Assembly (NCBI GenBank): GCA_964526695.1
Contig: CAZGJA010000024.1
Span: 26,719-90,718, forward strand
Origin: JABWBH01 sp964526695
Lineage (GTDB): Bacteria > Planctomycetota > Phycisphaerae > UBA1845
Direction: 5' to 3'
Length of the DNA: 64,000 nt
Positions 60,021 to 64,000 of this stretch are shown piece after piece. Each line of letters starts with the position of its first letter. Positions within the stretch are counted from its first letter, which is position 1. The translations under genes and the position numbers were made by a program. The notes beneath the pieces are model-generated. The model was not told the origin of the DNA and did no database searches. It saw only the letters and a program-made list of their open reading frames with translations.

Positions 60021-60755
60021 ATGTCGCGTGAGCCTGTTCGGGACCCTGCCATGCCGACGGGAGCCGCGCGCGTGCTTCTGGTGGACGATGACGCCGCCGT
60101 GCATCAGGTGCTGCGCGACGGTCTCAATGCGCGCGAGTTCGAGCTGCACCGGGCCTCCACGCTCGCCGAAGCGCGACGCATGCTGAACCAGACGGCGTGG
60201 GACCTTTTCGTGCTCGATATCCGCCTCCCCGACGGCAGCGGGCTTTCGCTGGCGCGGGAGATGCGCCAGGCCGGCAGCACGCTGCCCATCCTCATGCTCA
60301 CCGTCGCCAGCGGTCTGGAGGATCGTGTCGAGGGTCTGGACCTCGGAGCGGACGATTACCTCGGCAAGCCGTTCGCGGTGGAGGAGCTGGCCGCCCGGCT
60401 GCACGCGCTGCTGCGCCGATCGCGCGGCTCGCATCCGCACGTGCTGCGGTTCCTCGACATCGAGCTGGACCTGGTGAAGCGCGTGCTGCGGCGCGGCAAG
60501 CTCAGCGCGGAGCTGTCCAGCCGCGAGGCCGAGCTGATGGCGTACCTGATGCGTCATCCGCGCGAAGTGCTCGACCGGCGGCGCATCGTCGCGGACGTCT
60601 GGAACGACCCGACCGAAGAGGGCAGCAACGTCTTGAACGTGTATATCAACTACCTGCGCAACAAGGTGGAGGGGGGGCTGTACCCGCGCGTGATTCACAC
60701 GCTTCGCGGCGTGGGATACGTCCTCTCGGACCGCGCTCCGGACGGCACGGAGTGA
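60021..60755 (+). CDS. OmpR-family response regulator
   Basis: A 244-residue regulator. The receiver (about 15-130) shows RVLLVDDDAAVHQVLRDGL, phospho-acceptor Asp in LFVLDIRLPDGSG, and ADDYLGKPFAVEELAARL. The winged-helix output (about 140-235) has SREAELMAYLMRHPREVLDR, VWNDP and NVLNVYINYLRNKVEG, with VIHTLRGVGYVL. The ATG at 60021 follows a GGGGG stretch. The cognate kinase is not adjacent. The gene is framed on both sides by family A repeats in inverted order. Confidence 0.92.
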   Translation: MSREPVRDPAMPTGAARVLLVDDDAAVHQVLRDGLNAREFELHRASTLAEARRMLNQTAWDLFVLDIRLPDGSGLSLAREMRQAGSTLPILMLTVASGLEDRVEGLDLGADDYLGKPFAVEELAARLHALLRRSRGSHPHVLRFLDIELDLVKRVLRRGKLSAELSSREAELMAYLMRHPREVLDRRRIVADVWNDPTEEGSNVLNVYINYLRNKVEGGLYPRVIHTLRGVGYVLSDRAPDGTE

Positions 60756-60759
60756 ACCC

Positions 60760-60813
60760 GTGGTGGGGCAGCTCTCTGAGCTGCCACCGGTCTGCCGGCT
60801 CTCCGAGCCGGCA
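60760..60813. repeat. Palindromic repeat pair, family A
   Basis: GGTGGGGCAGCTCTCTGAGC and TGCCGGCTCTCCGAGCCGGC with a CACCGGTC linker. It begins four to five bases after the response-regulator stop. It is the reverse complement, with one difference in about 50, of the start of the array at 59798. Confidence 0.85.
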
Positions 60814-60927
60814 AATGCCGATGAATGAAAGTCAGGAAGGTCGGGCCAACCTGTGCCACCCCGGGCGCAAGGCTATTTGAAAATCCGCTCTCGCAACGGA
60901 AATCGTTCCTTGAACAGCGCAGCAGAC

Positions 60928-61677
60928 ATGACCCACCTGAAACCGCCAGACCGTCTGGACCGTTCTTCATGGCTCGCCACGGGACTCGCTTTGGGAATCG
61001 TGCTGGCGGGCGGGATCGGCTACCGCGTGGCGGCGTCGCGCATGGGTCGCATGTTGTCCAGCGCGCCGATGTCCAAGGGCACGCTCGCCGGGCTGCCGAT
61101 GGACCTCGACGGCTGGAGCGGCCAGGAGCTTGTCCTTGATGAGAAGCTGATCCGTGCGACGGACACCGACGACCACGTCTGCCGACAGCTCACGTCGCGG
61201 CAGGGTCTGCCGAGCGCGGTGCTGTTCGTGGGGTACGGCATCAACCTCCGCGATCTGACGCCGCATCGCCCGGAAGTCTGCTACGTCGGGCAGGGATGGA
61301 CGCAGATCGGCGCTGACACGCTCACGCTGCCGCTTCCGGAAGGCGGAAAGCTGCCCTGCCGGCTGTTTCGCTTCCGCAAGGGCGAGCTGAGCCCGCGCGT
61401 GACCGTGGTGCTGCACTATTACATCGCCGACGGCCAGCGCGGCGCGGACGTGGACTGGCTTCTCGACGCGGCGCTGCGCGGATCGAGCCGGGCGCATTAC
61501 GCGGCGCGCGTCCAGATCGAGTGCCATGCGCCTGACACTTCTGACGGCGTCGAGCGGGCGATGCAAACGGTGCAGCGCCTCGCGCTGGCGTCGGCTGGCG
61601 ACATCCTGGCCCTCATGCCGCGACTGGATCAAGCCGGCGTCACGGAATCGCAGGCCGCAGGAGGGAACACGCCATGA
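60928..61677 (+). CDS. EpsI-family exosortase-associated protein (DUF3485)
   Basis: A 249-residue protein with one N-terminal membrane span (SSWLATGLALGIVLAGGIGY), then the EpsI/DUF3485 domain. In it are LVLDEKLIRATDTDDHVCRQ, VLFVGYGINLRDLTPHRPEV, CYVGQGWTQIG and VTVVLHYYIADGQRGADV. EpsI-like proteins are fused to or lie next to exosortases. The ATG at 60928 (MTHLKP) is used. Its stop overlaps the exosortase start as ATGA, so the two are coupled. Confidence 0.85.
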   Translation: MTHLKPPDRLDRSSWLATGLALGIVLAGGIGYRVAASRMGRMLSSAPMSKGTLAGLPMDLDGWSGQELVLDEKLIRATDTDDHVCRQLTSRQGLPSAVLFVGYGINLRDLTPHRPEVCYVGQGWTQIGADTLTLPLPEGGKLPCRLFRFRKGELSPRVTVVLHYYIADGQRGADVDWLLDAALRGSSRAHYAARVQIECHAPDTSDGVERAMQTVQRLALASAGDILALMPRLDQAGVTESQAAGGNTP

Positions 61678-62696
61678 GCACCCCTCACCCCGCACCCGCG
61701 CCAACAGGCAACGCGGACTGCACCGCGGATCGCACGGCCACGGATCCCAGCCGCCAGGCTCCCGCAGGTTCCGCGGTCGAGCGCGCCTCGACGAGCGAGG
61801 ATGCGCGCTTGCCGGGTTGCGGAGGACCGCAGTCGCATCGCGCCGGCCGGCAGCTCGCGTGGGTTCTCGCCGCCGTGCTGGCGATGCTCGTCTGGTCCTA
61901 CTGGCCCGTGCTTGAGGAATTGGCGCGCGACTGGGCCTCGAACGAGGACTACTCGGCGGGCATGTTCGTGCCGGCCGTGGCCGCGTACCTGATCTGGGAG
62001 AAGCGAAAGCAGTGTTCCGATGTCCGCGCCGCGCCGTTCTGGGGGGCCGTGGCGCTGATTCTGGCGGCGGAGGCGGCGCGGTACTGGGGGCTTAACCACC
62101 TGCGTCAATCCGTGGAGCGCTACGCCCTCGTGGTGGAGACGATCGGCGTGGTGCTGCTGATCGGCGGGCTGCCGGTCTTTCGCCGCATCGGGTGGATCCT
62201 CGTGTTCCTGTTTCTGATGGCGCCGCTTCCGGGCAGCGTGCACAACGAGATTTCCGGCCCGATGCAGAACCAAGCCACGTCCGCCGCGAACTTCGTGCTC
62301 GAGCTGATGGGCATCGCCGTGCGCCGCGAGGGGAACATCCTAACGCTCAACGATCGCGTGCAGGTCGGCGTGGTCGAGGCGTGCAGCGGGCTGCGGATGA
62401 TGACCACCTTTGTGATCGTGGCGTCGTTCCTGGCGCTGTCGATCCGGCGTCCGCGGTGGCAGCGGGCGGCGCTGGTGATTTCGAGCGTGCCCGTGGCCAT
62501 CGCCTGCAACGTCGTCCGCGTCGTGTCCACGGCCTGGCTGCTGCTGGCGACGGACGGCAGCAAGGCGGTCGAGACGTTTTTCCACGACTTCGCGGGTTAC
62601 GCCATGATGCCCATCGCCGTGGTGCTGCTGGTGGCGGAGTTGTGGCTGATGTCGAAGCTGGTGATTGAGGATCGTCCGGCCCGGGCGACCGCGTGA
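61674..62696 (+). CDS. Exosortase/archaeosortase-family protease
   Basis: A 340-residue integral membrane protein with about eight spans. The catalytic triad of the exosortase family is seen in VVEACSGLRMM (Cys), CNVVRVVSTAW (Arg) and TFFHDFAGYAM (His). Exosortases cut PEP-CTERM type C-terminal tails from exported proteins and pass them to the envelope. The N-terminal 55 residues are low-complexity. No protein with an obvious PEP-CTERM tail is seen in the window, so its targets are elsewhere. Confidence 0.92.
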   Translation: MSTPHPAPAPTGNADCTADRTATDPSRQAPAGSAVERASTSEDARLPGCGGPQSHRAGRQLAWVLAAVLAMLVWSYWPVLEELARDWASNEDYSAGMFVPAVAAYLIWEKRKQCSDVRAAPFWGAVALILAAEAARYWGLNHLRQSVERYALVVETIGVVLLIGGLPVFRRIGWILVFLFLMAPLPGSVHNEISGPMQNQATSAANFVLELMGIAVRREGNILTLNDRVQVGVVEACSGLRMMTTFVIVASFLALSIRRPRWQRAALVISSVPVAIACNVVRVVSTAWLLLATDGSKAVETFFHDFAGYAMMPIAVVLLVAELWLMSKLVIEDRPARATA

Positions 62697-62845
62697 AGCG
62701 CGCCGGGGTCGAAGCGGGCTGAGGCGCTCGGCGTGCGAGGAACGGCGAGCCGACCTGCGCGCGGGGACGGCGCGACCTTGCGCCATGGGTGCGGCGTTCC
62801 CGCCTGTGGGCTACCCACTTGTGCGGCACGCTCTAAAATCCCGCC

Positions 62846-64000
62846 ATGTCGGCACAGGCGTCCGCGACCATCGATTATCGCAGCGACGAGTCTTTTGCGC
62901 GCGAGCTGGACCTCGCGGATCCGCTGGCGCGGTGGCGCGACGGCTTTCACCTCCCCCTGCGCAGCGACGGGTCGCCGGCGATCTACTTCTGCGGGAACTC
63001 GCTGGGGTTGCAGCCCAGGACCGTGCGCGCGGCGATCGAGCAGGAGCTGGAGGACTGGGCGCGGCTGGCGGTGGACGCGCACTTCGACGGGCGCACGCCG
63101 TGGTATTCGTATCACGAAGTCCTGCGCGAGGGCGGCGCGAGGCTCGTCGGGGCGCTGCCGAGCGAAGTCGTGCACATGAACGGCCTGACCGTCAACCTGC
63201 ACCTGATGATGGTCAGCTTCTACCGCCCGACGCCGCAGCGGTTCAAGATCCTCATGGAGGACGCCTCGTTCCCTTCCGACACGTATGCCGTGCGCACCCA
63301 GATGCGATTTCACGGACTGGACCCGGATGCGGCGCTGCTGATCGCCCGGCCGCGCGAGGGGGAGCACACGCTGCGCACGGAGGATGTCGAAGCGCTGATC
63401 GAGCGCGAGGGGGAGCGGATCGCGCTGGTGCTGCTGGGCGCGGTGAATTACTTCAGCGGGCAGGTGTTCGACCTGGAGCGGCTCGCGCGGGCGGCGCGGG
63501 CGAGGGGGTGCGTCGTTGGGCTGGACCTGGCGCATGCCGCAGGCAACGTGCCGCTGCGGCTGCACGACTGGGACGTGGATTTCGCGGCCTGGTGCACGTA
63601 CAAGTATCTCAACTGCGGGCCCGGCTCGGTGGCGGGGTGCTTCGTGCACGAGCGACATCACCGCGACACGTCGCTGCCGCGGCTGGGCGGCTGGTGGGGC
63701 AACGACCCTGCGACGCGCTTCCGCATGCACCTCAATAGCGAGTTCGTCCCCGTCGCCTCGGCGGACGCCTGGCAGCTCTCCAATCCGCCGATCCTGTCGA
63801 TGGCCGCGCTGAAGGCGTCGCTGGCGATCTTCGACGAAGTGGGCATGACGGCGCTGCGCGAGAAGTCGGTGAAGCTGACGGGGTATTTACAATACCTCAT
63901 CGACCATGCTGGCGCGTCGGGTCGCATGGAGAACCCCCCTCCCTCCCAGGGAGGGGTCGGGGGAGGGTTCTTCAACTCCCCTCCCTCCCAGGGAGGGGCC
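62846..64000 (+). CDS. kynU: Kynureninase, cut by the window edge
   Basis: A PLP enzyme of tryptophan breakdown that splits kynurenine to anthranilate and alanine. The frame shows IYFCGNSLGLQPRTVR, HMNGLTVNLHLMMVSFY, VLLGAVNYFSGQVFDL, VGLDLAHAAGNVPLRLHDWD, and the PLP-binding FAAWCTYKYLNCGPGSV (Lys near residue 255). It then reads WWGNDP and FRMHL. From 63935 the frame runs through two copies of a CCCCTCCCTCCCAGGGAGGGG repeat (coding ENPPPSQGGV) and leaves the window with no stop. Either the repeat is an in-frame insertion or the gene ends nearby. Confidence 0.88.
   Translation, partial: MSAQASATIDYRSDESFARELDLADPLARWRDGFHLPLRSDGSPAIYFCGNSLGLQPRTVRAAIEQELEDWARLAVDAHFDGRTPWYSYHEVLREGGARLVGALPSEVVHMNGLTVNLHLMMVSFYRPTPQRFKILMEDASFPSDTYAVRTQMRFHGLDPDAALLIARPREGEHTLRTEDVEALIEREGERIALVLLGAVNYFSGQVFDLERLARAARARGCVVGLDLAHAAGNVPLRLHDWDVDFAAWCTYKYLNCGPGSVAGCFVHERHHRDTSLPRLGGWWGNDPATRFRMHLNSEFVPVASADAWQLSNPPILSMAALKASLAIFDEVGMTALREKSVKLTGYLQYLIDHAGASGRMENPPPSQGGVGGGFFNSPPSQGGA
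63935..64000. repeat. Repeat family E, two copies inside kynU
   Basis: CCCCTCCCTCCCAGGGAGGGG at 63935-63955, a G-rich spacer, and a second copy at 63977-63999, both in the kynU reading frame at about codon 363. Confidence 0.7.

Overview
The window is high-GC bacterial chromosome that reads like a planctomycete, probably of the Phycisphaerae type. The lineage call is inference. It rests on an H-X9-DG type prepilin with the GFTLIELLVVIAIIALL leader, an ECF sigma factor with a long C-terminal extension, a zinc-ribbon Ser/Thr kinase, an exosortase with its EpsI partner, an HPr-rel-A type PqqD/HprK/nucleotidyltransferase operon, many secreted lipoproteins, and wide spacers full of palindromic repeats. 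I saw no rRNA, tRNA, CRISPR array, prophage or intact transposase.

Layout. 1-136 is the start of a response regulator cut by the window edge. 738-1892 is a secreted protein with a long leader and a strong terminator; a paralogue lies at 31690-32853. 2131-4949 is a HPr-rel-A type operon (possible small precursor, PqqD-like, HprK-like kinase, nucleotidyltransferase). 4965-11386 holds DinB, an ABC-2 permease, kdsD, a family 2 glycosyltransferase, a GHL10 lipoprotein and hutI. 11630-19070 holds lipoproteins, an alpha/beta hydrolase, ogt and the rpsO-pnp pair. 19479-23350 is a minus-strand run of a sugar-binding lipoprotein, flavin reductase, TatD and a double-domain QueD. 23563-25354 is a tightly overlapped cassette of a TIGR04255-like protein, an antitoxin-like protein and a PIN domain. 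25494-38424 holds an esterase, a histidine kinase, secreted proteins, the prepilin, an ECF sigma factor, a CocE-type hydrolase and PilT. 38676-41744 holds a glutathione peroxidase, a lipoprotein, two gene remnants, a Uma2 protein and a damaged hicAB pair.

The most interesting region is 41801-48464. It is nine genes on one strand that include three coiled-coil proteins which by eye resemble the PspA/Snf7 (ESCRT-III) superfamily, one of them fused to a winged-helix-like segment. With them are PspC, a Ser/Thr kinase with two zinc ribbons, a zinc-ribbon membrane protein and two further membrane proteins. I propose that this is a membrane-stress or membrane-remodelling system. Two decayed copies of the 3' end of the last gene lie just downstream.

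The rest (48893-64000) holds a diguanylate cyclase, a CgeB-like glycosyltransferase, a prolyl oligopeptidase lipoprotein, an ispE-spoVG-phosphodiesterase operon in which SpoVG carries a zinc ribbon, a VKOR-DsbA fusion, a response regulator framed by near-perfect 50-bp inverted repeats, EpsI-exosortase, and a kynureninase cut by the window edge.

At least eight families of short palindromic repeats are scattered through the spacers. Several have run into coding sequences, supplying the N-terminal or C-terminal codons of genes or breaking into them.
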